Assembly: GCA_037043455.1 (NCBI GenBank)
Contig: JAWPHD010011487.1
Location: 1 to 64,000, forward strand
Length of the DNA: 64,000 nucleotides
Source of the DNA: Cyrtodaria siliqua
Taxonomy: Eukaryota > Mollusca > Bivalvia > Adapedonta > Hiatellidae
Direction: 5' to 3'
Both the position numbers and the translations under genes were made by a program. Positions within the stretch are counted from its first letter, which is position 1. Each line of letters begins with the position of its first letter. Of the stretch, positions 13,901 through 22,329 are shown in pieces. The notes under the pieces were generated by a model. It saw nothing but the letters and a program-made list of their open reading frames with translations, was not told the DNA's origin and ran no database searches.

Positions 13901-14586
13901 CCTAATATGAGATAACGTGACGGAAGACCCCACATTAACGGATGTATACTGTACGACCGTGACTTTAGCGTGCACGTGTTCGTTCGCGTGTCATTTATAA
14001 GCGGGATCCCTTAAACAGTTCTGTAACCAATCGCATAGATATGCTTAAAAAAACAAACTATTATGCATAACTTGCCCGTCACCGATGTGGGTTCGATTCC
14101 TCAGGGGCCTAGGAATCTTTATGTGAGGAAGTTATACAGTTGGCTTGTGGAACGTCGGTGGTTCTACCCAGGTGCCATCCCGTGCACGAAAGGATAGCAC
14201 ACATTGCTTTCCAAAATAAATATCCTTGTAAATAAGAGATCAGTTTTAGATTAATTTATTATGTGTTGACCATTAATAAAATGTCAGTTCAAAGTCAGAC
14301 TCCTAAGTACCCACGACAATCCTGATGTTCACCCCTTTAAATGGGTGTATCAGTGTGAAAGTGACGTTACCGAAGTAAATGCTGGGTTAGCATGTCCGCT
14401 GTTGTCATGGTACCCGGTTATATCGGCATGGTTATCATTTCCAAGCTGGCTGTGGTACCCGGTAAGCGTTACAACGCCATTGTTATCATTTCCAGGCTGA
14501 CTGTGGTACCCGGTAAGCGTTATACCGGCATTATTTCGATCCATTGTGCTGCCGTTTCGAGCTCCGCTGTAATGGATTAAAAGCAA
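620..14586 (-). CDS. SLC23-family nucleobase/ascorbate transporter, nine exons, C-terminus outside window
   Basis: Spliced minus-strand gene for a multi-pass plasma-membrane transporter of the NAT/SLC23 family (sodium-coupled ascorbate or nucleobase uptake in animals). Exons: 14371-14586, 11750-11902, 10430-10685, 8627-8718, 7619-7809, 6084-6204, 5275-5431, 3909-4162, 620-725. All phases agree and together encode about 515 residues of the usual 600 or so. In order one sees a hydrophilic N-tail (about 1-110), the first membrane segment (PPIYLSLFFGIQ), LSGNLSVSLLVAETVCA, LPLFQGAAPDYVIPLLAM, GLVGFLLRFIGPVTIVP, DYYACA with the PPPP motif, and the NAT signature NIGAIGVTK (about 472-480). Two substrate-site positions are unusual: Asp421 where the family has Glu, and Gly471 where it has Gln, Glu or Pro. 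Ascorbate versus nucleobase cannot be decided. The last 80-100 residues lie left of base 1. Confidence 0.9.
726..1339. other. SLC23 intron 8, unique part
   Basis: Intron sequence between exon 9 and the satellite. Nothing coding is recognised; there is a short AAACAAGCAAACAGACAAAC-rich run near 800-835. Confidence 0.5.
1340..3810 (-). repeat. About 58-bp satellite in SLC23 intron 8, derived from the exon 9 acceptor boundary
   Basis: Roughly 40 tandem units of about 58 bp. On the gene strand each reads ...TTTATTCCAG, GTCGACAAGTGTTCTACATG, TTTGCTGTGGTTTATGTC... This matches the end of intron 8 plus the first 40 or so bases of exon 9 (620-725), less a 7-base GTAGCAA. The outer copies (about 1,340-1,520 and 3,760-3,815) are more diverged, and some keep the GTAGCAA-type start. 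A higher-order repeat of 679 bp is visible (about 2,069-2,640 recurs at 2,748 onward). The open frames in it are repeat artefacts. Confidence 0.9.
3909..4162 (-). CDS. SLC23 transporter exon 8 (substrate-binding core)
   Basis: 254 nt, acceptor ATTTTCAG, donor GTGAAT. It encodes MFGPINFSVSVFVGF, SILDSIGDYYACA, CRCPPPPSHAVNRGIAIEG and GGNIGAIGVTK. This holds the two NAT-family substrate elements: the helix-8 motif (usual E-S-I-G-D, here D-S-I-G-D) and the NAT signature (usual Q/E/P before N-x-G, here Gly). Confidence 0.93.
4215..4485 (+). repeat. Dispersed repeat family D, partial copy
   Basis: Shares blocks with 24,240-24,605 (inverted), 45,930-46,345 and 50,085-50,395: a CATCCTCCATGTACATC-like block, a GAGTTGCTGCAAATT block, ACTCCATTTACGCTGGAGCC-like sequence, and a pyrimidine-rich end with CCCTCTGCC. 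Non-coding; probably a non-autonomous element. It lies in intron 7, beside exon 8. Confidence 0.6.
4784..4932. repeat. (TTA)n microsatellite with a GTA interruption
   Basis: Long TTA trinucleotide tract with an internal AGTAGTAGT run at about 4,821-4,840. The Asn/Ile/Leu homopolymer frame over it is an artefact. Confidence 0.95.
5030..5220 (+). repeat. Dispersed block shared with 20,880-21,060
   Basis: Sequence around CAATAAACCTAAACTT ... GTTGCCGCTATTTGACGGG ... TTAGTTT recurs in diverged form at 20,880-21,060. Non-coding, inside SLC23 intron 7; family unknown. Confidence 0.5.
5275..5431 (-). CDS. SLC23 transporter exon 7
   Basis: 157 nt not delimited by any ATG. Acceptor TTTTATTCCAG, donor GTAACG after CCGTATCCAG. 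It translates as ILIAILIGWGVCGILTVTGN, LPDDPNAPSYNTRTDARTHI, IHTSKWFFFPYPG. Phase and content (TDAR, PYPG) fit exactly between exons 6 and 8. Confidence 0.9.
5767..5848. repeat. 25-bp tandem repeat x3
   Basis: Three head-to-tail copies of a unit reading about AAACGGATCGTGTATACAAT plus GCAGTT. Intronic. Confidence 0.85.
5918..6065 (-). mobile_element. tRNA-derived SINE (family A), diverged copy
   Basis: Reverse-strand copy of the SINE at 28,522-28,722. Shared blocks are the CCGCAGCGGTGAGAGGCGA region next to the promoter B box, AAGTCGAGCTCCCA, and GTATACCTCCCGGCCTCCGT. It sits in SLC23 intron 6. Confidence 0.7.
6084..6204 (-). CDS. SLC23 transporter exon 6
   Basis: 121 nt: one base completing a split codon plus 40 codons. 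Acceptor CCATTAACAG, donor GTAAGT. It encodes TCAISLILALYMSKI then RLPIPIWTRKKGFHMTRYP and FHQVFA, the basic cytoplasmic loop before the next helix. A SINE lies just past the donor (5,918-6,065). Confidence 0.88.
6418..6645 (+). mobile_element. SINE-like element (family B)
   Basis: Contains GACGGATGGGGACGTAAACC, then GGCGGCTCTAAATAACCTAT, GTGTTGATGAGCCGTTAAAC and a CATTCAATTCAATT tail. The same order recurs at 12,787-13,110, and the tail module recurs at 35,870-36,120. Non-coding, in SLC23 intron 5. Confidence 0.6.
6779..6848. repeat. 33-bp direct repeat x2
   Basis: GTCCTTCTTCCTKCATAACT followed by TGATCACTGATG is present twice in tandem. Intronic. Confidence 0.8.
7105..7197. repeat. (AACAT)n pentanucleotide microsatellite
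   Basis: About 18 repeats of AACAT with two imperfect units. The overlapping 97-aa frame is meaningless. Confidence 0.95.
7619..7809 (-). CDS. SLC23 transporter exon 5
   Basis: Encodes LQGSLILAGTIHCLIGMTG and GLVGFLLRFIGPVTIVPAIF, a hallmark stretch of SLC23 proteins, then HWGISFMQVM. The acceptor is TTATTTTCAG. Two donors are possible: GTAATG after base 7624 or GTTTAA after base 7619. Only the latter keeps exon 6 in frame and extends the helix as FMQVMTCAISL, so it is preferred although it is a weak splice site. Confidence 0.88.
8627..8718 (-). CDS. SLC23 transporter exon 4 (extracellular loop)
   Basis: 92 nt, phase 1 in and 0 out, donor GTAAGC. It encodes ARAQNESLLSNTTFDLVAM and KREIVLQNTQL; NES and NTT are candidate N-glycosylation sites. 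The acceptor TTTGTTTTTTAG opens the exon, but the same acceptor and exon start recur five more times upstream in the intron (8719-8925), so the true 5' edge could be an upstream copy. Confidence 0.8.
8696..8925 (-). repeat. About 36-bp tandem array of the exon 4 acceptor boundary
   Basis: About six head-to-tail copies of a unit of roughly 36 bp. On the gene strand each reads TTTGTTTTCTAG then TTGCCCGGGCTCAAAATGAA. The copy nearest the gene is the real acceptor and start of SLC23 exon 4. The nearest copies stay open in the exon frame (repeated FLVARAQNES-like peptide, 12 residues per unit). One copy is shortened around 8,795. Confidence 0.85.
9000..9744. other. SLC23 intron 3, nothing recognised
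   Basis: AT-rich intron with no recognised repeat, exon or RNA gene. Confidence 0.4.
9745..9976. repeat. Tandem repeat, three copies
   Basis: Units around GATGATTTATGGCTATAATA, then CTTTTATTTAATGATATG. The middle copy lacks the TTGTTGCTTTTGTGATC block. Intronic (SLC23 intron 3). Confidence 0.85.
10117..10234. mobile_element. Small palindromic MITE-like element
   Basis: Begins AGTTATAGAAT and ends ATTCTATAACT (inverted). Inside is a second pair, GCATATATCATG / CATGATATATGC, around an inner CGAGGCGTAAGCCGAG arm pair. It is almost fully self-complementary over 118 bp. Intronic. Confidence 0.7.
10267..10318. repeat. Near-perfect hairpin just downstream of the exon 3 donor
   Basis: Arms TATAACGGCACACTTTT and AAAAGTGTGCCGTTATA (17 bp) around an A/T-rich loop, about 110 bp past the exon 3 donor in intron 3. 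It may be a transposon remnant or an intronic RNA stem. Confidence 0.75.
10430..10685 (-). CDS. SLC23 transporter exon 3
   Basis: 256 nt, phase 0 in and 1 out. Acceptor TTACATTCAG, donor GTAATA. It encodes the strongly family-typical QALLSLSGNLSVSLLVAETV, then LLGTTLFMSGITSLL and RLPLFQGAAPDYVIPLLAM, that is membrane segments 1 to 3. Confidence 0.93.
11750..11902 (-). CDS. SLC23 transporter exon 2
   Basis: 51 codons, phase 0 at both ends. The acceptor is GTGCAG before GATGTCGTG, the donor GTACTC after GGTATTCAG. It encodes an acidic tail and then PPIYLSLFFGIQ, the start of the first membrane helix, which continues in frame into QALLSLSGNLSV of exon 3. Confidence 0.85.
12050..12565. repeat. 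Dispersed bivalve repeat, internally repeated
   Basis: Three related blocks containing CCTATGTTCATGAAACTTCA and ATAACTTGAAAAAT, preceded by GTCCGTCGTCCGTC. This kind of non-coding repeat is common in bivalves. It lies in SLC23 intron 1. Confidence 0.7.
12787..13110 (+). mobile_element. SINE-like element (family B), second copy
   Basis: Matches 6,418-6,645 in order: a GTCCGTCGGATTGGAAATTA block, AGTAGGGCGGGTTTCCCGGA, CTTATGTATCCTTCC, and TGTGTTTATGAACCGTTAAAC at the 3' end. It carries a G-rich insert at about 13,010-13,060. Confidence 0.6.
13130..13440. repeat. 39-bp minisatellite, about eight copies
   Basis: Unit CATATGTTGACACATATTTC plus ACTATGAGTATATTATAAT. 39 bp is a multiple of three, so a repetitive frame stays open (YVSTYDYNILIVN), but there is no sign that it is translated. 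Confidence 0.9.
13441..14030. other. SLC23 intron 1, nothing recognised
   Basis: AT-rich sequence without recognised genes or repeats. Confidence 0.4.
14068..14225 (+). mobile_element. tRNA-derived SINE-like copy
   Basis: Carries an internal B-box match, GTGGGTTCGATTCCTC, followed by TGTGAGGAAGTTATACAG and GGTGGTTCTACCCAGGTGCC. It lacks a complete cloverleaf, so it is a SINE rather than a tRNA gene. Confidence 0.55.
14371..14586 (-). CDS. SLC23 transporter exon 1 (N-terminal tail)
   Basis: Candidate first coding exon, 72 residues from the ATG at 14586; a second in-frame ATG at 14544 (MDRNNAG) would give 58. It is hydrophilic, as expected for a cytoplasmic tail. It ends ACTTCG before GTAACG, phase 0, and joins exon 2 as NPAFTS-DVVFETEP. 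It contains an internal in-frame duplication: a 17-residue block (LTGYHSQPGNDNNGVVT) followed by a partial second and third copy. Assignment to this gene rests on phase, strand and character, not on a conserved domain, so an alternative first exon is possible. Confidence 0.6.
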
Positions 14587-14673
14587 TGCTTCACCATCTT
14601 AACCTCATGCTTCAAGCCCTAATTTGCATTCATGTGTATTTAGATCATATGAATTCATAAATGACAGAGGATT

Positions 14674-14835
14674 TCCGTGGCCGGGATGGTAACGACGCTC
14701 AGTTTAAAACCTTTTAGCCTCCCACCGCTGCGAGTTCGAATGCCACTGAGAGCTCGGCTTTTAAGTGAGAAAGTGTCGATTCTTACAGATGCGGTAGTTA
14801 TACAGTACTGGTTCTAAGAAGGAAACAACACAGGT
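14674..14835 (+). mobile_element. tRNA-derived SINE (family A)
   Basis: Plus-strand copy: CCGTGGCCGGGATGGT (A-box region), CGAGTTCGAATGCC (B-box), AAGTGAGAAAGTGTCGATTC, then a degraded TACAGTACTGGTTCTA. It sits just upstream of SLC23 exon 1. Confidence 0.7.
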
Positions 14836-14999
14836 TCATTTCGGTAGTGAAGACGGATAGAGAGAATAAGAGATAATGTTATTGTATACGTATATACATT
14901 TATACAGTGCTACAGTTTATAAAAAAAACCAAGCGCTTTCGGCTTTACGCCTTCATCAGGGGTACACAAATACGAAAATAACAAATACGAAACAAAAAA

Positions 15000-15775
15000 A
15001 CACTAAAATACATGGCAGTTTAAATAAAACTCTTTAAAAAAACAACTTATCGTTTGGCAGTGTTGCAGAAACTGATTACTTTGAATAGACACTCTGGAGC
15101 CAAATGTGATACTAATAAAAGAACATATCTGGTTGGATGAAGGTAAAACTGTACCCTGACATTTAGTTGTGAAGAGAGAGTAAAAATGTGTAAAAGATAA
15201 CACAAACCCTACCTCAAAGCCTAAAATCTAAAATCGATACTGCAGGATAAAGTATAAAGCAACTCCAAAGCTAATAAAAACAATGAGTAATATATATATA
15301 TATAAGTCAAGGCCAGAATGTAATTTCACACACGTTTTTCTGGATTTTATTATTATTATTATTTATTTTTTACTGTTCCGTGCGTAAATTTCAATCGGCG
15401 ATAGGTTCCAATATACTTATTCTTCGTTTCTACATTTGTTTACCTAAATATGCCCTACTGACTTGGAAATTCGTCTTCGTTTATCGAGATTGTGGAAGAT
15501 TGTGTGTTTATTGTAAATGTATTACGTCAAATCTCCTAATCAAGAGGATATTTCATAGAACTTCTTTACGTAAAATATGATGATCGTTTGACATATTGTA
15601 ATGCATCTGACTCTGGTTGCAGAAGGGGGTCTTGTAGGTAGGGCCAGTCCCGGTCGCTCGAGCCCGTCTTTGTGATTTAGCTGCCGAAGACAGCTGATCC
15701 TTATATGGGTTTTGTATTTGTCTATGGTTAACAGACTGTGACTATTGTAGTTGACGATAAGAATGCATTACAACT
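15000..15775. other. No gene recognised
   Basis: AT-rich spacer. Near 14,930-14,960 is CAAGCGCTTTCGGCTTTACG followed by CCTTCATCAGG, a sequence type often found at retroelement edges, but no element could be outlined. Confidence 0.3.
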
Positions 15776-15779
15776 TCAA

Positions 15780-17720
15780 TTCCTAGTGAACTCTTGGTTA
15801 AATGGTTTGATCAAGCGCAAAATAAGAGTTAAGAAAACGTGCGTATAGAACAGCAAAATCGTCTAATCTTCAACACAACTGGGACAACTTTAAGCAAATC
15901 CGGAATGAAGTAGTTGCATTAATACGTCAGTCAAAAGAGGCATACTATAACACTCTTACCGAAAAGCTTAAATCATGTTCTTTGTCTTCTAAGGACTGGT
16001 GGGAAACCCTTAAAAAGTTTATATCATCAAATAAAAAACAGCCTATCCCAGACTTTTTTGAAAACAACTCCATTGTTTCCGACGAATCTGATAAAGCCAG
16101 TTTACTAAACACCTACTTCAAAAGCCAGACTGTCCTTAACGACACTAACATTGAACCCCCTTATGTGCATCCAAACGTTGCAGATCACACTCTAAATACC
16201 CTCGTTCTAACTCCATATGAAGTTTATTCAGTTTTAAAGTCCCTCCCTGTAAGAAAAGCCGCTAGTCCAGACCAGATTAACAACATAGACCTTCGTGAGT
16301 TAGCAAATGAAATTGCTTAACATCTTTGTCATCTGTTTAATTTGTCTATTTCGCAGGGTAATGTTCTCCTAGTTAAACTGAAAGCGGCAGGAATTTCAGA
16401 TGATCTTTTATCTTGGTTCACCAATTACCTTGAAAACCGTATTCAGTGTATTGTTATTCCCGATGCTCAGTCTAATTGGAGTACAATCAATGCTGGAGTC
16501 CCACAAGGCTCTATTCGTGACCCTCTTCTTTTTCTAATTTATATAAATGACATTGTTTCTGACATTCATTCCAATATACGGCTTTTTGCTGACGATACTA
16601 GTCTTTATATTATTGTCGATGAAATTGATGTTGCAGCTAATATCCTCAACTCGGACATTGCAAAGATAACCGACTGGTCAAACAAATGGCTTGTCACTTT
16701 TAATCCATCCAAAACAGAATATCTTCTGTTATCCCGCAAACTTCGTAAAACTGCGCACCCCCCTCTACAAATGGTTAACCAAAACATTTCAGAAGTTCAG
16801 TGCCATAAACACCTAAGTATCATTCTTTCAAATGACTGTAGCTGGCACTCGCAAATTGAGTATATAAAAATAAAACATGGAGTCGAATTAATATTATGAG
16901 AAAACTAAAACACCAGCTCGATAGGAAATCTCTTGAAACTATCTATAAAAGTTTTTTAAGACCACTATTGGAATACGGGGATGTACTATGGGATAACTGC
17001 GCCAATAACGAAACGATAGAGCTTGACAAAAATTCAAAATGAAGAAGCCAGAATAACGACAGGTACTACCAAATCGGTATCCCTTGATCGTTTAAAAAAA
17101 GAAACAGGATGTGAAACTTTACAGAATCGGAGACTTAGCCTAATCGTCAACTTATTCTGTTTTATAAAATGCTTCACTCCCTAACGCCTTCGTATTTTTC
17201 GTCTCTGATACCACCCTTAGTAGTAGACGCGTCGCGATATTGTCTAAGAAATGAAAATAATCTTCAGACAGTAAATGCTCGAACTAAACTTTATAGAGAA
17301 TCATTCCTACCAACTACTGTTCGCGAGTGAAACTATTTACCTCAGGATATTAGAAACACAGATTCCATTCATTTATTTAAACGTTATTTGAATCGCAATA
17401 TCATACAACCACCCAAATACTTTTACGTTTGAACTAGAAAAGAACAAATTCTACACACCCGTTTACGTACCAATTGTAGTTCATTGAACCTCTCTATCAA
17501 TATAATCGCATCCCCGTTATGTGATCACTGTCATAGTGGTAGTATTGAAGATAACCAACACTTTTCTCTAATTGTCCTGCTTACAATGAAATACGTACTG
17601 ACCTTGCATACACCTTTAACCCGTTAAGCAAAGTTATACTCCAAACACTTTTATGCGGTGATCTGACACTAATGTTTCAATCTTTGGGGCTGTTCAAAAG
17701 TATATAATAAAAAGCAAACG
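15780..17720 (+). pseudogene. Non-LTR retrotransposon reverse transcriptase, broken
   Basis: 5'-truncated LINE remnant. The frame from about 15,800 runs through SSKDWWETLKKFIS and LTPYEVYSVLKSL to a stop at 16,318, continues in the same frame with GVPQGSI and the catalytic FADDTSLY (about 16,585-16,610), and stops at 16,897. About 150 residues of fingers and palm are missing between LFNLSIS and KLKAAGI (near 16,340). A frameshift near 16,870 leads to MRKLKHQLDRKSLETIYKSF and LEYGDVLWDNC. The C-terminal Cys-His region (about 17,440-17,560) is also broken. The Jockey/CR1-like group is likely, but the clade was not determined. Not functional. Confidence 0.85.
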
Positions 17721-19080
17721 CTTCTAATCTGGCAGTACATACAGTATGTAAATATGATTGATGTCGTTGGTTGCCCGTCAGTGTTGCTGTGTCTCAAGAA
17801 GTACTCCGCCTTCTGATCCCCAGTGTCCCCCGTTATTATCGTGTTATCCAACAAAACTATAAGCAGTCCTCTTTACTTTCCCCTTTTTATTATTGTTTTA
17901 TTGTTATTTATTTTTTTGAGTGGGTATGTCTCTTGTTCGAATTACTTTTTGTTTATGTTTTCCTTCACCATCTATCATCATATTTCTTTAATTTATTTTT
18001 GTAGGTTTTGTTTAAGTTGTTTAAGCAAATATTAACTGAAAACCAATGTGACACTGAATAATTATAATAATTCTACCAATTGGTTCATATCTATGTATGT
18101 TCCGTAGCTAGTAATACATACTTGAATTGTAAACACGTTTTCCAAGGAGAGGAACTTTATAAGTTGTCTTTCGTTCCAATCATTTACTTAATATTCTCTT
18201 AAATGTATTTATGCAGGAATTCAAAATAAAATATGTTTTTTACGGAGCTTAATGAAAGTGTAAGTGAAATGGAATAATTGCAAATCTGTATTTTCATGGA
18301 ATAATACCCATAAATCCACGAATATATAACGAGAACGTTTAGTGTTGAATCGGTTTATTTATAATAATTAACAAAATAATGGCACTATAATACTTAGAAA
18401 AACTTGATTAAAGAATTTAACCTTGGTTAAAATTTGTATTTAAACTTGGATCTCGCAATCTACATAATCGGATTGAAACTTCTTGCATGCATTACTCATT
18501 ATAAGACCACAACAAAGACCCACGTAAAATCTTTGCTTTTATTTTAACAAAATTTAAGGTGCCTTTTTTGAAAAAAACAGTTTCATCTTGTCCAGTCACT
18601 TCAAAAATGATTTATAATTTGTACCGATTTTCATTTGAAGGATTATATCAATAAAACCTTGGCCATGTTTCAAAATAAACAATATTGACGCATTCATTGT
18701 GTAATTATTGCTTTTGATAATTAAAATCAGCAACACTTATTTCAGCTTGATAACTTTCATAATTTCAATAATTATTTCGAAGTACAACAAACACAATTGT
18801 TTGCATTCCTATCACTTCCCAGGCCACCCTCATGTTTATTTACTTATCTGCAGTTTGTTACGCTTGCGTAAAACATTGCTTGTCTTTGTTGGTACAGTCG
18901 AATGCGAGTTACACATTATATAAAATACCAGAAAGATACATGCTTTCTAATTAATGCATTGTAATAATTGCTCATATGTTATTCATTTATGCACATAGTT
19001 TTGTTATTAATCCACAACGTATGCTTCATTCCACGCTTGCACATTATGAAATTGAAGTTTTGAAGTTTTTTAATTTCTAA
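17721..19080. other. No gene recognised
   Basis: AT-rich sequence with no recognised exon, repeat family or RNA gene. Confidence 0.4.
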
Positions 19081-19975
19081 ATGCCATTAGGCCAGATTGG
19101 CCCATGAGGCAACATATTTACTATACAAACATAGAGTCACATGACTGATGATCAATACATACATCAAAATACACATAATGAAATTCCACAGGGATTTGTG
19201 TCTATTAAAACATATTATTCGGGAAACTATTCAAGAATATTCATGGGAGAATATACATACAATAAATTAGTTTATCTTAGCAAATATCACCATACAAATA
19301 GACTGCTTTAGTGTTTTTGCATATCCATAATTAAGAAGGAAAATAAAAAAGATTTACTTGGGAGAAGGAAAGTATAATTTAATTATTATATAATAATTCA
19401 TTACGTAATTTAAATGCTTTGAGTATAACCAATCCAAAATTAAACACTTCCCTTTTGTGTTTTAACAGCATTACAAATTTGAACATACTTGGTCGTTGGA
19501 AATAAAAGCTTGACACGTATTTCTTACGTAAACCATTATACAATAGACAACATAAAACAAAATGGTACTCGTCTTCCATTATATTACAATGTCTACATCG
19601 TCTCTCATCTATATGAACTCTATTTCTGGACCATCTGCCCATTTCCACTTCTAATCTATGCGACGATACTCGATACACGAAGTTTTGAAATGGATTGACG
19701 TGTGCATTTACTCTTAACAATATTTAAGTAAGGTTGTAGCTCAAAATTTGAAATATTTCGGTAAAACAACGCTCTGGATGAATCGATTAATATTGTATTC
19801 CATTCTTGTATAGAAACATCTTTCAAACGTTGTTTAATAATTGTTAAGCATTGACGTTACCCACGCTTTGATGAAACCAAACATGGTAGAATCCATAATT
19901 ACTTAAAAGATCTCTGACTTTGCTGGCCCAGTTTTGGGTGCCTGCATTTAGACCTATGCATAACTAATAACAGGC
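19080..19975 (-). pseudogene. Non-LTR retrotransposon 3' part (C-terminal Cys/His domain)
   Basis: Minus-strand remnant. WASKVRDLLSNYGF (about 19,890-19,930) leads by frameshifts to RVSSHRLEVEMGRWSRNR, RCRHCNIMEDEYHFVLCC and LRKKYVSS (19,379-19,720), the C-terminal zinc-binding region typical of this LINE group. The non-coding 3' end, with AGATTGGCCCATGAGGCA, runs to about 19,085. Its 5' neighbour is an inverted reverse-transcriptase fragment (19,990-20,290). Confidence 0.8.
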
Positions 19976-19989
19976 ATTGGTGTTCGTGG

Positions 19990-20290
19990 CCTAGTGGTTT
20001 TGATGACCGTAAATTGTCGGCATTATTATATGTACACAGTGCTCTTGGCGAGTTCGGAAGAGGATTTACAGCGCATGTTAGATACTTTTCACAGCTGGTG
20101 CCGTAAGTGGCGTGTTATAAACACTGATAAATCCAAGTGCGTCCACATTAGAAAACCGCGTAGTAATAAAAGCAATCATTTTTTTAAAATTGGTGATAAT
20201 GTATTAGAAACAGTCGGACAGTACACATACTTAGGTGTCATATTTCATGAGAACTTGATTTTTTCTTATAATTGCGACGCTTTAGCTTAA
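19990..20290 (+). pseudogene. Non-LTR retrotransposon RT fragment, inverted relative to its 3' part
   Basis: 99 residues: LLASSEEDLQRMLDTFHSWC, KWRVINTDKSKCVHIRK, then VGQYTYLGVIFHENL. This is the segment just after the catalytic palm in LINE reverse transcriptases. It directly abuts the opposite-strand C-terminal part at 19,080-19,975. Confidence 0.8.
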
Positions 20291-20880
20291 GGTGCACATT
20301 TGCACCTAGCACACGAGTTTTGATCCGGCTATATAGCAGAGTTATGGTTCTGTTTCGAGTTTATGTGCATTGTTTTTAATGGGAACTTTGTTCGCCGCAA
20401 CTCCTCCTGCACGTTACGTGGTCCGAGTATTAACGTTCATACCCCATCCAACCCTTTCTCCAAGAAACGAAAACGGGGTTTGAGATGGGGTATGAAATAA
20501 ACCTTAATTTCGGCTTAAACAGTTTGCATATTGTAAAATTAAAACATTTAATAGGTAATTTTAAACAGGTTATAACATTTTTTAGTATTTCTTTATATTT
20601 TAAACGTGTTTAGTGGTCAAAATATCCGTTATATCCTGCTAATATAAGCTTTCCCATCGCTTAAAAGAATTAAGATAGGACCAGGTAATGAGTTTTCAAA
20701 AGATTGGCTCCAAACTTGATTCAGCAAATTGAAGAGAGTTATGGGCCTTTTTCGACTAATGGTAATACATGTCCTCCTAAATAAATGCTGAATGCTTGTT
20801 TAAACAGCTTCATGCCATGATGTGCACCTGACATTAGGATTTTGATCAGACATTTGTATGCAATTATCAACTCATAATTC
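20291..20880. other. No gene recognised
   Basis: Contains a dispersed-looking block (GTTTTGATCCGGCTATATAG, GCAGAGTTATGG) of unknown family; otherwise nothing. Confidence 0.35.
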
Positions 20881-21060
20881 ATTTAACGCATATTCAAGTA
20901 CGGGTAGTTTAAGAACCCGTGAATAAACCTATACTTTTAATAGGCATGTATACATTATTATATATATACATCTGTACTGCAGTATAGAGTTTTGATAAGC
21001 GATTTTGAAGTGTAGTTGTGCCGTTATTTGGCGGGTTAGTTTGCTGAATGCGAAACTTGA
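20880..21060 (+). repeat. Dispersed block shared with 5,030-5,220
   Basis: CAAGTACGGGTAGTTTAAGA ... AATAAACCTATACTTTTAAT ... GTTATTTGGCGGGTTAGTTT, diverged from the copy in SLC23 intron 7. Confidence 0.5.
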
Positions 21061-21084
21061 TATACATAACGAACAAGATACAAT

Positions 21085-21235
21085 AGTTTCGGGTACAGCC
21101 CTCGATTTACACAGAGATGCGGATGTAGCCGTGATGTCGGGTAGAGCCCTCGATTTACACAGAGATGCGGATATAGCCGTGATGTCGGGTAGAGCCCTCG
21201 ATTTACACAGAGATGCCGATATAGCCGTGATGCGA
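21085..21235. repeat. 48-bp tandem repeat x3
   Basis: Unit CGGGTAGAGCCCTCGATTTA plus CACAGAGATGCGGATATAGC and CGTGATGT. Being 16 codons long it keeps a frame open on both strands (SGRALDLHRDADIAVM / ITAISASLCKSRALPD). No domain is recognised; I do not call a gene. Confidence 0.85.
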
Positions 21236-21391
21236 TTTACATTGATAATTGTGTTTCCCCAAGAGTCGTAATAACACACATTCACATACTCTGTAAATGT
21301 CTGGTTATCTGCGTAATTCAAATAGTAAACTTCAATATGTCTGTGACGTACTGTGACGTTCAGATTTGGTTTTGCTTGTAAAACATTCTAA

Positions 21392-21697
21392 AGGGACACA
21401 CGGCAATCTTGAAGTATTTGAAATGGGTGTCTTGATTTATATATTTAGCATCATTTTTCCTTTTACCCTGGTTACATTTAAATAAATCAAATTTTAAGTA
21501 TTCACTATTTCGTCTTATTATACTATAAGTTTTAATATATTTCTGGTGCAATAATATCAGAATTTAATAATATGCAAAAACAAATGGCTTAATACAATTC
21601 TTATAATTAACATTAATGATTGAACAAATGCAATTTATGTAGAATAACTAACGGGACGCCGCTAGTTTTTAAAAAATCAAGATTGCCATGTGTTCCT
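21392..21697 (-). mobile_element. MITE family E, about 306 bp, TTAA-type target
   Basis: Termini AGGGACACACGGCAATCTTG and CAAGATTGCCATGTGTTCCT, flanked by CTAA and TTAA. Relative to 43,355-43,664 it is inverted; both carry a block with ACGGGACGCCG near one end. Non-coding. Confidence 0.8.
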
Positions 21698-21709
21698 TTA
21701 ATGAGTAAT

Positions 21710-22320
21710 AGCTACTATTCTATTATTATTATTATTGGCTATTTTGTTATGCGCCGTGCCATTTTTTACGCATGTGGGTACCAAAACAAACGTTGACATT
21801 GCCCCCGCCCCCACTCCAGCCCACACCCCTATCACACACCTATCAATTTATTGCGGGGCCCAGGTTCCCCTGACTCTGCCCCTGTTCCTACGCCTTTGAT
21901 GTCAATACTTTATTATCGTTGTCTGGATCTTGAGTTTTGTTGACAAGGTGTTGTAAATAATAATGTATTGCCTCAACCTTGAAAAAACTTTACAAATGGA
22001 GCATGAATTAAACGTTAAGATAAACAGTAGATATGTAAGGTTCGTGGCCAAAATAAATCAATAGACAACTGTCGTTCCAAACAAGAGGTAGATCTCTCCA
22101 AACAGCAACTGTTAACTGAATACATTCGTTTTAAATTAAATGGGAATTTAGAACGTGATATTCATTTCCTCGATCATCTTCATCTCCATTAATTATTGTA
22201 ATTTTGTGTTGATAAACGTTCTCCAGTTCAGTTATCTAAGCTGTTTACGAGTTGTAGAACATCATTTACTAGTATAACCGTGCTTAAATATGTAAGCTTG
22301 TACTATTATTAGTGGAGAGA
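21710..22320. other. No gene recognised
   Basis: AT-rich spacer with a CCCCCGCCCCCACTCC-type run at about 21,800. Confidence 0.35.
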
Positions 22321-22329
22321 CGATGTTGT

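Noticed and set aside
14084..14105. tRNA gene because of a strong B-box
   Set aside because: No cloverleaf or matching A-box and acceptor stem; the same box recurs in the SINE families.
21005..21321. Gene based on frames open on both strands
   Set aside because: Caused by a 48-bp tandem unit; no domain or splice evidence.
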